Shown: piece by piece, positions 1 to 13,600 of the stretch
Layout of the letters: the number at the start of each line of letters is the position of its first letter
Position numbering within the stretch: the stretch's first letter is position 1
Source: Antedon mediterranea
Taxonomy: Eukaryota > Echinodermata > Crinoidea > Comatulida > Antedonidae
Reading direction: 5' to 3'
Length of the DNA: 64,000 nucleotides
Assembly: GCF_964355755.1 (NCBI RefSeq)
Contig: NC_092673.1
Span: 33,737,648 to 33,801,647 of the forward strand
Notes under the pieces: generated by a model
Told to the model about the DNA's origin: nothing
What the model saw: only the letters and a program-made list of their open reading frames with translations
Databases searched by the model: none
Program-made: the position numbers and the translations under genes

Positions 1-1316
1 TATAACACTAACCTAGAGTAAACATAACCTGTAAACCAAATGTTTGAATGAACACATTTCTGCAATATCATTTAACATTTGTAATGGTCGCTGGATATAG
101 CATTTTAATCACATAATACTTTCTCATATTCTTTGTATAAATACCAACTACATATTAACAACCTGTGAATTTGAGGAATGTTTCGATGGACACATTTTTG
201 CATTAAAAATAAACATTTTATGGGATTTTATGGGGTTTTATGGTATTCTTAAATATACGATAAATATTTAGTTTTTTTAATTGAAGGATTAATATGATAA
301 AATTATATTAAATAATAAATTTATCATTGCATGGATACCAATATTCATGGACACCCTAATTCATGGACACCCTAATTCATGGACATCCTAATTCATGGAC
401 ATCCTAATTCATGGACAACCCTATTCAAGGAACACCCCAATTCATGGACACCCCGATTCATGGACACCTTTATTCAAGGGACACCCCTATTCATGGCACA
501 CCCCTATCCAATTCAAAAGACACACCTATCACACCTTTTTTAGCATTTAATCAAGAGTTTATGAGATGAGATAAAAGGCTTTATCGTAGATAGATGAGAG
601 TGGAACCATATCTCAGTAGGGTACGTGAATATTAGAACACCATGCTGTTACTGGTCATGAGAAACGTGCCTATAACACAATTACATTTCTTATTTTAAAT
701 GATAGTCAGGTCAACATCTTTAATACACTTTGTTGTCTCAATTAAATTTGTTTTAAAAATGTTGCACGTATTTTGATACCGCTGATACTAATCACTTTCA
801 CTGACATCACATACCAATGAACATTTAATGTAAACATATTTTAATTTAATTTTACAAAATATCTGTTATGCTTGGGTTATCTTCCTTCTCCCCATTTCTT
901 ATCATTCAATAAATGAATTTAAGTATGGACTCCTCCCCCACTCGCCTTCACCTTTTTGTTCTTTGGATCATCACACATATTTGGGTTATACCGGATGTTT
1001 TAAATCCATCATCCTTTTTTTCCACAAAAGGGACAAAAATCTATTTACTAACCCTTAGTTTCACTACTTTATTTATTATTTATTTATTTCATACGCATCC
1101 AACAGCGAGCACAAACTCTCCAATTACAAGATGGATAAACTATTTTATAATTTATTATGCTTATAAACTAAGTCTCATTTGAGGATAGCATGTTAACCAC
1201 CAAGCTACAGCTCCACTACTTCTTTCGATTTTAGAAAGGGCACTTCAGGAAAGAGAGATTTTTAACAAACCCCCAAATTCCCTCTCCCCCTCCTCCTAAC
1301 TATGAATTTGACCTAC
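1..1316. other. Non-coding stretch left of the last visible exon of the TSPN gene
   Basis: I looked here for the next minus-strand exon, which should begin in phase 0 and continue the TSPN domain, and did not find it, so the gene probably continues beyond the window and this is intron. The only structure is the 16-bp tandem repeat listed separately. The 89-codon open frame at 913-1182 (+) is low-complexity and shows no family features. Confidence 0.5.
343..520. repeat. 16-bp minisatellite (ATTCATGGACACCCTA unit)
   Basis: About ten degenerate head-to-tail copies of ATTCATGGACACCCTA. Later copies drift to ATTCAAGGGACACCCCT, which resembles the CCTATTGAGGGGACA motif dispersed elsewhere in the window (8.7, 29.1, 44.6 and 61.9 kb). 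Confidence 0.8.
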
Positions 1317-4300
1317 CTGGAATGGTTTTTCAAATGACATCAAAGACCCACCAATAAGCACTGTGCTTCCGGAATCAACATTAAATATGTGTTCATTGTT
1401 TATTTTTAATGATGATACTTCTTTACAATCTCTGTACAGTCGTATCCTACTTGAATCAATGCTAATTCCAATTTTATGCCAATCGTTATCGGCTAAATCT
1501 TTAATAAAAAATCTGTAAAGAAATCAATTATTATGAAAAAACAGTTCTACCTACCCTCACATGTTTATGCAAAAAAAGTATGAAAGCATATACAAAAGAA
1601 TTTGAAGAAAAAAACACCCCATATTTATCATTGATCAATGATATTAAGTAAGAAAATGTATTATTACATTGTAACAAAGTGTTTGTTTTTTGTTTTACAT
1701 ATTTATGCAAATTTCATAAGCGAATTCATTCATTATCATTCTTAAAGGTGGCAATCCTGTTAACAGGACAAACATACACAAGATGCTCTACATAAACAAA
1801 GTTTTGAGAGTTGAGTTGTAATTTTTGTCATGAATAAAAATCCTGACATATGACTTGAACCCAGGATTCTAAAAAAACATAGTAGGTCGAATCAATAGAG
1901 TACAATACAGGTAATTGTATATTCTTATAATCAGCATCTTTAATTTATTTTTAAATACAAGCTTTTTCTGTTAAACTAATATTGACAACTTTTTAAATAT
2001 TTTTATGGCATTATTTTGTCATTTTGTACAGGGATTCTTTTTTTTTTTAACTTAATAAAACAAAAAAACATCATTATATTATAGTAATACTATATATATT
2101 GTAATATTTAAATGAAATTACCTGTATGATTGGAGGCTCCCAAGACGAACCTGGACGTCGATAACGTTTGAACCAATGAGAACACGCAGTTGAAATGAAT
2201 TACTTGAATCAACAAAGGTTAAAATATTTGACAAAAAAGCTTCCTGATATTTTACTTGCATTAGAATTGATAGACTTTGTGGAAATCTGTGAATTAAACG
2301 TTTTATGAATAAAAAATCAACTTCTTTCGTTCACTAAAACAAAGAGAACATAATTATGTTGACCCTTTATGTTGAACAATGTACATTGAGATATAAGTGG
2401 AGAAAACAGGAGATCAGGGAATGAACGCAATTAAATGTACTGAAAGATGATTTAAAAATATCTTGTGTTGGGCAAGCCTAAATAAAAAAACAAATGGATT
2501 GACAACTAATAAATCTAGATGAAAAGTAAATAGCTTAATAAAGAAAAAGAAATGAATATATAATATGCACTAATGAACGGCTAGTGTTGCCCGATTAATT
2601 TTTCTTTTTTTTTAATTTATCGTTTTGATTTAGTTTCTTGCTTATTTTATTTTGTATCTCCATTGAGATCCAGCCACTGATACCATAAAAAAAAAACCAA
2701 GAATATCACTGATAATTTTTATTCAAAAGCAAATCCATTTTGAAACTGTTTAAATACAGTAATAATCTATCTAATTGGTGAAAACAGCTTTCACAACATA
2801 TATATTAAAATGTATGACATGTAAAACAATTGAATTAGCCATATTTGAGATTGTGCTAAATCACCAATGACGTTAATAAGTATAATTATCTATAATCACA
2901 GAAGGAGAACAGTGAATGAAATGAATAATCGCCAAGGGGATTGACAGTGATAATTACATTTGACGTGCTTTAATAGTAAAAATTGGAGTAATTGCAAACA
3001 GACCACTACAGCAGTGCATAGGGCTATCACTTATGAAATTGAAATATGCTAACTATTCGGAACAAATTTCTGTGACAATATTAATATGAAGAAAAGGAAA
3101 ACAAAACAGTGGAATGGAAAATGTTAATTAAATTTGGAATATATCCAGTAGGCATGTTCTATGGTGGTCCAAAGAGGAGGAGCGCGTTTTTGGAAAGAAA
3201 ATTAAAAAATCTTTACTTTTAAAATTTGAAATGTTTGTTTCAACCATTCCTGAAACTCAACAAAAACTCTCTCAAAACCAGGAATTTCTTATGGACAAGT
3301 CATATATTCTATACCGTACTGCAGTGACTGCAGTAACTGTTTGTTGCAATACAATCATTAATAGGTTAAAAAGTGAAAAATATATAGTTAATGTATTAGA
3401 ATATTCTTCACATGGTCTCTTTAAGTTCTAAAAGTTCTTTCCCATTATTCAAAATGCACATTCATAATTTTCTGGAAAACCACCCGTTTTTACCAGTCCA
3501 AGCTGTGTAACTTAACCACTACAATACAGGTCTATAATAACATCTGTTTACTTAAGAAAACAAGTTGAAGTTTAAAGTTCTGTTTGTATACCTGGATGTT
3601 GTTAAGCTGGACAGAGGAAGGCTAACTGTAGCTTCTGGTAGCCATTGGTAATATATACAATCATTCTGGTCCAATAACATATGTACCTCATTAGGAACCT
3701 CACCAAGTCTCATTAGGCCTAATAGGTCAACCACCTCTGCAATCATAAACAAATAATAAGCGTTAATAATTAATAATAAACAATTAACGTTATTGAATTA
3801 GGCACAAGCCCACCCTCTTTGAACATGAATGCTTGAGGGTGGGCTTATATTTGAATATTAAAATTCCATTGCTGTTGATTGGTTTAAAGTTGAGCATGAG
3901 GGCATAAAAATCAGTCTTCGCAATATGTTATATATTGGTGATTTTTAATATTTTTAAAAGCCTGTACTAAAAAGTTACACACAATCTGGCCATTGGCCAC
4001 AAGTTGTAACACATTTTTGTTTTTTAATACAGAATATAATAATATTACTGGTGTACCATAGTTTACTACTACCATTGTCCTCGTCCTTCCAATAGAACAT
4101 TAAGCCATTGGTCCATGTACAAATGATAACCCACCATCTTAAACATAGAATTTGGTCAAGTTTGGGATGGGCTTATACTTATATCATATTAAATACATTT
4201 TTATTTGGTCTATACAAAGGGTACATGGAAACATTTTTTCCTGTACAGAAAATATTTCAAGATTTCAATTTATTTTTTAAAATTGCATAAGATAATTTTT

Positions 4301-4625
4301 TTAAATTGCATAAGATTATTTGATAAGGTAAATAGTTAAAATAATGCAAAAATGGAAGGAAAAAAACAAAAGAGCAATGCTCGTTTTTATGGCTACCCTA
4401 TATGTATTATGTATATAAATGTAATGTAATATTTAATGTATAAATATGTAATGTATTGGCCTTATTATGGCCTGAAAAAAGAATATAAACACAATATGAT
4501 TGACAAAATGATTGACAGTTACTGATTTATAAGTTAAATGTTATTGTTATTTCTGTCCCCCTTGGGTGTTTACAATAATAGTTTACCAATAGGTGTCAAA
4601 GAAGCTGTAAATAACTCATTTCATG

Positions 4626-4686
<61 letters not shown>

Positions 4687-7600
4687 TAAATGAGGTAAAA
4701 GAGTACAGCACAAAGCTCTGTCTACACTATTAAACTGTATGTGATGTGCCCATATATGGACATGTGATATATGATATACCATATTTAAGCATCTCTCTAC
4801 CATATTTGGGCACATCACATCTTTTTTGTCAAACTAGTTTTATACTGTAGACAGAGCTTTAGATCACCAAGTGAAAATAAGTCATCACAAACAAAGAACT
4901 TTTGTTGCAATCTAAAACAGCACATTAAAAATATTGATGAATCGTTTTGTTTTATTACATTACTGGATAACACAGAAGGCAAAGGCCCCTGGTTTAACAC
5001 TCCTAAGGGCCTCCAACGCTGGGTAGTTGCATTGGGGCTACTCAGGCTCTGGGCTCCTTAAGCTCGGGAGCCCACGATAATAATGACTTCCAATTACTGC
5101 TTTATCTATGTTTACTTTAATATCTTTTTTCTATTTTGTATATGTTCATTCATTATTATCTGAATAAATATTATCTGAATGAATGAATGAATGAGTTTGG
5201 ATTAGCCTAATATTTAACCTTTAAATACCGAGATTATACCATTGACATAATCTGTCTGTGTCAAGTGTTTCCTGTTATAAATGGTCGTAGGAATGTAACA
5301 GCATAATACAAGGTGCTTCCAAAAATAAGTTTAAACGTTTGATATTTCTATTATTAAATTAAGGTTCGGAAAGAGGTAAGTTTTCTTGGCTGGCCGCAAT
5401 GGACTTGCCCAGAGAGTCCATACAATGATATTCACTCCTCGATTCCATTCTATAGGAACACATAGCTTCAACGACTACTCAAAACCAGAAAAACTCTTTG
5501 ACCCAATACCACTTGATTTTATGACGGTTCAGGAGATCAGTATGTTATGTTTTTTTTCAAAAGTTATAATACACTTTTATTGAAGATGTATTGTCCCCAA
5601 AAAACATGAAGAATTAAGATTGATAAAATCAGACTGTAAATGAATTTTAGACAATGATTACACTTATTTAATAAAATGATTAAATAAATGGATAAATTTA
5701 ACCAAAACAGAGAATTTGACAATTTTTTGCTTTAAATTAAAGTAAATAATTGTTTTTAATCCCATTTCAGGTCAAAGTAATTAACTATTATGCGAGTTTT
5801 ATTTAACATTAAAATGGCATATTCAACCAAAATAATATTTTAATTATTTTTAGAAGTTTCTAAAATTGAATTTGAAAGCGATGATTCTATTAATCTCTTT
5901 CTTGTTCAAACTTACGGAGTTGTACACCAAGTATGATATTGCATAACTTTGTAGGTGCAAACAGACCCTTACTTATAAATACTAAACATATCCTTCATCA
6001 CAGTAAATAACAGTTTCCACAATCTAAATCTATGTAGGTGTAAACAGACTCTTATTCAAATACTAAGATATCCTTCATCACAGTTAATAAACAATTTTCA
6101 CAATTGAAAACGACGTAGTTGTTAACACACTCTTATTCAATACTAACATATCCTTCATCACAGTTAATAAACAATTTTCACAATTGAAAACAATGTAGTT
6201 GTTAACAGACCATTACTCAAATACCTTTCATCACAGTAAATAATGTACTGTAGTTGTGAACAGACCCTTACTCAAATACTAACATCCTTTCATCACAGTA
6301 AATAATGTACTGTAGTTGTGAACAGACCCTTACTCAAATACTAACATCCTTTCATCACAGTAATTAATAGTTTCCACATTGAAAATCAATGCTAAGTTGC
6401 AATTACAACTCAAATTAATACCAGATAAATACATGTTTTGATTGCCAACCAAGTTCGTTTGTTATGATAAACATTCTCATAGCACAAAATAAACCAACCA
6501 CCCCATGGTCGTCAACGAAAAAAACATCAACATTACACTAATGAAGTATAACCATTATTTTGTATTACAGTAATAACGGGTTAAATGATGTTCCAATTAA
6601 TTGGGTGTTTTAATCGCTATTTTGAAAATGCCATAACTAGTTATTTCAAATTCATTATTCACACAGCTCAGCATAGTCCAATAGAAGCAGGCCCTTAGAC
6701 CTGTAAACCCCAGGTCCAGGTTTTCCCAATTCTACTCCTCATTGGGGGGGGGGGGGGGGGGTAACTTATTCACACACCTATTAACAGAGTAGAAACAGGC
6801 CCTTCCAGGCAGCCAGTCCCAATTATACTCCCAAGGCATTGGGGGTTAACTTATTCACACAGCTCTAGCAGTAGAAGCAGGCCCTTAAACTTGTGAACCC
6901 CAGTCCAGGCTGGTTAGCCTTTATAGGCCTAAAGGTTTCTCACCTTGACTTATGGAAGTCTTTCCAAGACAAAACACCACCAGGAAAGGTTGAGTCATGA
7001 TTGTCAAACAGACTCCATAATCCTCACTTTTCAAAATCCCTCTTGACATTCATTTCAAGTGTTAACACTTCAAACTTTCAACCACATCATGTCTACAGCA
7101 ACGTAATTTGTGGTATACAGTAACAAAACAATTAATTGTAATGACTTATGTAATAGACTAATTGAACTACTTACTAAGATAATACCATCAACATATTATA
7201 ATTTGTAATACGTCAATCCTACGGTTTTTCTAGCACGGATTTCATTTAAAAACGGTTTTTACTGATGGTCTTTACTTCTTTTTTAGCCTTCTTGATTCGA
7301 TCCAACTAAAACCACCTGTTCGACTTGTGGTAACAAAAAAAGGTCCAACATCTTTTCATACAAAAATACAAAAACCAACAGTGGTTTTGGTAGTCTACAC
7401 TATGAGTGCTAGCTTACCTGGATAAACCGACAATAGGAGAAAGCTATTGTCGATTTATCCAGGTAAGCTAGGCACGAAATAGACTAAATGTGTTTTGTGA
7501 AATACCAGATATTGGCAAATAATAATTATACAAATAATGAATGTTTTTGAGTTCAATGGGAATATTGACATGAGTAGACAGACTGTTGAATAGGACATTT

Positions 7601-10600
7601 TAGTTTTTATTCAACTCATGAAAATATTTTTATTTTATTTTATTCAATCGAAACCAACAGCGATAGTTACCGCCACTAACAGGTTTGATACAAACAAAGC
7701 CAGGACAGTTTAAAGCACCTTGATTGGTCCTGACATTGATCAAGGGCTTCTCTCGTCCAGTGCCCACCTTGACCAGAGGTCTGAGGCAGATACTAGATGC
7801 AGGGGCTGCCATAAGAGTCAGCAGTGCTGATTTCAAATGCCTAACGGGACCCCAGCTCCGTATACAGCACCCGCTATTCCTAGATGGTCTCCCATCCAAG
7901 CTCTAACCAGGCCCAACGTTGCTTAACTTCGGTGATCTGACGAGAACCGGTGTTTCAACGTGGTAAAGCCGTTTAACAAATACAAAACATTCGTTCAATC
8001 TACTGTTTTAATAAACTATAATATTCCATTCAACTCTATACTCCACAGATATAACCACCACATAACAAACTATCCATGCCTAATACAGTTCACAACAAGG
8101 TTTGAGTGCAATGGAACCTTCAATCATTGTAATGGAAGGAACTAATGCATGGCATGTAATATAAAATCAACCAATCAAATACCAAAGACATGCTGTTCAA
8201 TATTGAATAAGAATCTCAAATGAGGCCTAAAGGCAATTTACACAGACGAGCAGTAATTGTAAGCGGAAACCACCCGTCCGCTCCGCGTTGTGTGTAAATG
8301 GTCATAAGGAATAGAGTCTATATTTATATTACTGTTACCGATTGTCAGTGTAAATTGGCCTTTACAAAAGCATTGGCTACAGTTAAAATCATGCAGTCTT
8401 TTAGTTCAAAATTTTCTAAAACCAATTTTAATATCCTGGACAATTATAATATTCTTCATTCACTTCATTATCAGTAGATCTCAGCATGAAACATCAACAT
8501 AGTTCAAAAGTAATTCAATATTGCTCCAAACTGACAATGTGAATCATACCAATTATAGAATGATACAAAACAAGTATACATATATAGTGTAAGTCTATAT
8601 TTAGTCATTAGAAATTATAAGTCATAATTTTACTAAAACTACATTGAAATTGATTGAAATGAATGAGGGGAAAAATGTGTTCTTAACACACTATAGCCAA
8701 CCGCTAATGAGCGACACCAAGACCTACAAGAGGATGCTTTCCCGTTTAAATTAAAGGAGGGCAATGTATATGTTTTAACACTATGGTCAACCTCTATTGA
8801 GAGAACACCTCTATTAAGGGGACACTTTCCCATTGAAATGAACGAGACAATATATGTTTTTTAAAACTATGGCCAACCTCTATTGAGGGAACACCCCTAT
8901 TAAGGAGACACGTTCCCATTAAAATAAACAAGGACAAATATATATATAAGTTTTAAAACCATGGCTAAACTTTCAGATGACACTTTTTAAAGGAATGCGA
9001 TGGGTCCAGAAGGTGTCCCCTCAATAGGGGTTCTACTGAATGGCAACCAAACTAAAAAGCTTTCACATATCAAATTTATTCATGAAAAACATATTTAGTT
9101 TTTCCAAATATACATAAAGAATTAATAATAACATTTTTGCATGGATGGAACATTTAAAAATAAACAGTACTGTAAAAAATATTAAATTCATTGTCATAAA
9201 ATAAGACTAAAAATAGGCTTACATAAAAAGAGTTCTTTAACTTGTTTAGTTTAAGCAAAAAAATTACTTTTAGTCATATATATTTTTTCAAGGATACAAA
9301 TTAATAATGATAAAATGTGCGTATGCATTGATAGATTGTATAACAAAATGAATCTCTGATATCAACATGCTTGCTTACAGATGAAAACAATTATACATAT
9401 ATATATACCGAGTTCGAGTCTCGGTTGGGGCGACTTTTTCTCATTCTCACAGATTTCCTCATCTTTATCGTTTCAAATTAATTAATTAAATTTCAGTATA
9501 TCACCGGGCGGTTTAGAATTAATGTTCATTGCCTGATGTGTTTATATACAATTATAAATATATATATATATATACAATTATACATATATATATATATACA
9601 ATTATACATATATATATATACAATTATACATATATATATATACAATTATACATATATATATATACAATTATACATATATTCATCTTATAAAACAGACTCA
9701 AACTGAAAGCAAACTAAAGTTTGTTGCAAAACCAAAATCTGAAAAAGGTCACAAATATATTAACCACTATTGAAAATTCTGGGTACTATTTTTTCAATAG
9801 CTCCTTGGCAAGAAACTAACAATATTATTTATTATTATGATATAGCCAGATGTTTTTTTTCTTATTAAGGACCAGATTAATAGATATAGGTCAAAATTTG
9901 TACACATATAGAAATGCATTGGTGAAAGTGGGTCACAGCAGAGACCAGCATCCCTATATAATAACCATTTCAAGATTGTTTTAATACCTTTAAATCGTTC
10001 GTCGTCGGAACAATTGGCTCAGCTGTACCTTTTAAACATTGTTCACACTGGACTTGAAAACTGTTAAATTTACCACATTGTACATTTGACCACTGTACTG
10101 TAATAGTTTTGCCACAATTTCAACAAAATTTAACTGTAACATTAAAAACAAAAATTGAAACCCGATGAAAGTCGACTCATATATTTACCTTAGTCACTTG
10201 ATTGGATCGGATTAGTCACGGTGGTTAATTTAACCGAGACCATGGTAATTTCTACCGGTACCAGCCAGGTAAAATTAACTGCTGGTATTTAATTTAACCT
10301 ATAGGTGAATTGTATCCAGTGCTGAGATGGGACTTTTCCTGGTTGACAACTAAAGCCTCGATAGCATGCACTGGACAAATACTTTGGTCAAATTAACCGA
10401 TTCGCTTGCTAAAGTTTGATTTTAACATTACAGTTAAATTTTGGTAAAATAACGGTAAAACTAAATGCGGACGACAATCCAATCTTCAGATTACATTGGG
10501 TAAAGCACCATTTTAGTTAAATTTACCATTTTTTCAATGCAAACAAGGCTTTAGTAATAAAAAAAGTCCAGTACGATCAAGAATAGACGTATCATTCACA

Positions 10601-13600
10601 CTACAACCTGAATTCTAGGCCATTATTAATCTGAACAATGCATCACTTTCACTTTATCTTTATATTTTTACCTGACCTACCAAATGTCCTTTATTTAGCT
10701 GTAACGTTCTGTATTAATTTTTGCTTCCGCTGTTTTGCACAACATGAAATTAAATGTCACAAACACTGATGCTACGCTAGCCAAGTTAAACAGGATATTT
10801 AGAGCTAGCTAAGCCAATAGTAATGTATCCCCTTAAACATTAAATGTTTGAACAAATTAATTACCATAGATACAGTAATTTCACTATCATGTTTTTTCTT
10901 AAATTTATTTTTTAGATTTTTTTAAAATTTTTATATAATATTTTGTCTTTTTCATCCCAGTAATACGTCTTCACAAAAATATTTTATATAAAGCCTTGTC
11001 TACACTATCAAACTTTATCTGAAAAAAAAATGTGATGTGAAAAAAAAATGTTTGAACAAATTAATTACCATAGATAATTTCACTATCATGTTTTTTCTTA
11101 TATATATTTTTTAGATTTTTTTAAAATTTTTATATAATATTTTGTCCTTTTCATCCCAGTAATACGTCTTCACAAAAATATTTTATATAAAGCCTTGTCT
11201 ACACTATCTACTATGTGACAAAAAATGTGATGTGCTAGAATATGATAGTAGTATGCCCAAAGATGGTAGTGATATGACATCATCATGTCCATATATCACA
11301 TTACAAGTTTGATAGTGTAGACAGAGCTTAAGTGATGGGATATATTGCTCCTAATACCAGATGCCCCAAAAAACACAAAAAATGAAGATTAATAAAAAAA
11401 ATAAAACCTTGAATAGATCATTTCACAGTATTAATCAAATTCAAAATAATTTTTTCCCTTAAATTCCACCAAAAACAAATTGACTTAAAGTCAATTTGAC
11501 TATTTTTTGCTTTAGTACATTACAGTTACATTTTTTTGTTCCGATCATTGAAATGGCATATTCAACAGAAATATTTTTAAAAATACTTTTTTAGGGGGAC
11601 AATAAATATTGTAAATCATATCCACATCATGTTTTTTCCATTTTTTATACACATTTTGTCTTTTTCATTCAATACATCTTTACCAAAATACTTTAAGTAA
11701 ATATAAGACGATATATTGCTGTTAATACCCGATGTGTTTCCCAAAAGGTTTAGCTGTGGTTTACATAGATACTTTCATACATAGCCCATCACTGCATTTG
11801 TTCCTGTCAAGTTTTGAGACTTCCTGAACGGCAGACAGTAACAAGTGTTATGTTGTAGTATTCTGGTGTTTTACTTTACTTTTTCTTTACCATTTTACTA
11901 CTATAGGAAATGAGTGATAGTAGGATATATTTTAACATTTCAGTATTCAGTAACAGGGCTAAATAATTCAAAGTTTATAAAAATAGGAATTATTATTATT
12001 TAATTATTTTGCTCTGTCGCTAGTGACGATGAAATTACTAAATTACATGATGATGCAGACTTAAAAAAAACAAAAAAACCAATCAAATTTAATTTTTACA
12101 ATGTTGTTAAAATCATTAATATACTAATTAAACCTGACCAATATACTATCATATTACATAGCCTATGTAAATACGCTATCTTATATTTAACCTCTAAGCA
12201 GTCAATATACTATCATATCATATAACAAATAGTTTTTGTAGAAAGAAAACTTCTTTTAAAGAAATTTTGCAGGGAATAGGACTTTCAGTTAAATGTAAAA
12301 TAATTTGTTTTTGTATACAATTTTTTTTAATAATAATAACAAAGTATTCTAATTATTATTTTTGTCTGGTTTTTAGAGGAAAACCTTGGATGTCTATTAA
12401 AGATCTAAATAATTTAAATTAGCATGGACTCATTTCTCAATGCCACACTCTTCCCTAGACTAGTTGTAAATACACTCAATGATGTCACAGGTCACATGGG
12501 AGTCTGTGATATAACAGGGTCATTGACAGTGCATGAAGGAGGCAAACAAACTATACTATTTCAAGGAAATGTTTGATTATCTGACGTCTTTACCAAATTA
12601 AGGCAAAACGAAATATTGTAATAAAAGCTTCAGATATTCTTCAGGGGTGAGAAATTAAGGGTCACATGATCCAGAGCGACCTATATTTGCGACAATCTTG
12701 TTTAGTAAACATCTCCTTATTAGGAGACAATTTATATTTTAATGCAATATCATTAAAATAACTTCATTACTGTATTTACATTTTAAACCTTAAAATATGT
12801 TATGAAAAAATAAGAATGACAAAAAAAAAAGACTCTCCAAAAATGGAACTTGCTACCTTCATGCTCAAATCAAAGACTTTGAACTTGTAGATACTGTACC
12901 ATATTCATCACTGACACTTAGGCTAGAGAACACTTTAAAAAATTAAAAGTTTTTCTAACTAATGTTAAGTGAATATTGCCTAAGGTAAATTCTAAATGAC
13001 TTAAGTGAAATACTTAATATTTTCACTTAACGCATTAACCCTCAATGTTGTATAGTGTTAATGATGGAATAGCAAAATCACTAGAATTAATAATGGAATA
13101 ACTACTGTACTAGAATACCATGTAATAAAGTATTAATTCTTTCCCTACTTGTCACAAAATTGGTGATTAGTTTATTGGAATTAATTGTTATATTGGCATG
13201 GCAATCTCATCGCTAATCATACGTCATAAGTCATAAATAAAGAAAGAAAAATCAACTGAAAATAATTCACTAATTTATTTTATATGAGGGTAACTTGTTT
13301 TAAAGCTATGTCTACACTATCAAACTAGTTTGACAAAAAAACTATGACATGCCCGAATATGGTAGTGATATACCCAAATATGGTAGTGATATGATGAGTG
13401 AGTAATTTTGTTGTCACATAAAGTTTGATAGTTGTAGACAGAGCTTAAAAAGGACAATTTTGTGTATACATTTACATGTTAAAGTAGTACAATTATGGTG
13501 ATTCAACAAATTTCAAATTAAATCAAATCAACTAAATATATTTATAATTAAGTTTATATAACACGTGTTAAGTCAATCTCATAGTGTCCTTTGGGAATAA

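Noticed and set aside
6744-6761. 18-bp G run as a possible G-quadruplex control site
   Set aside because: A simple homopolymer inside a tandem repeat, of uncertain length; nothing links it to a promoter.
7850-7970. Functional 5S rRNA gene
   Set aside because: Both ends of the 5S-like sequence are diverged and it runs into a SINE body with an A-rich tail, so it is a retroposon head.
9405-9440. Genuine tRNA gene
   Set aside because: Only the T-arm and acceptor end are present; no D-arm or anticodon arm precedes it.
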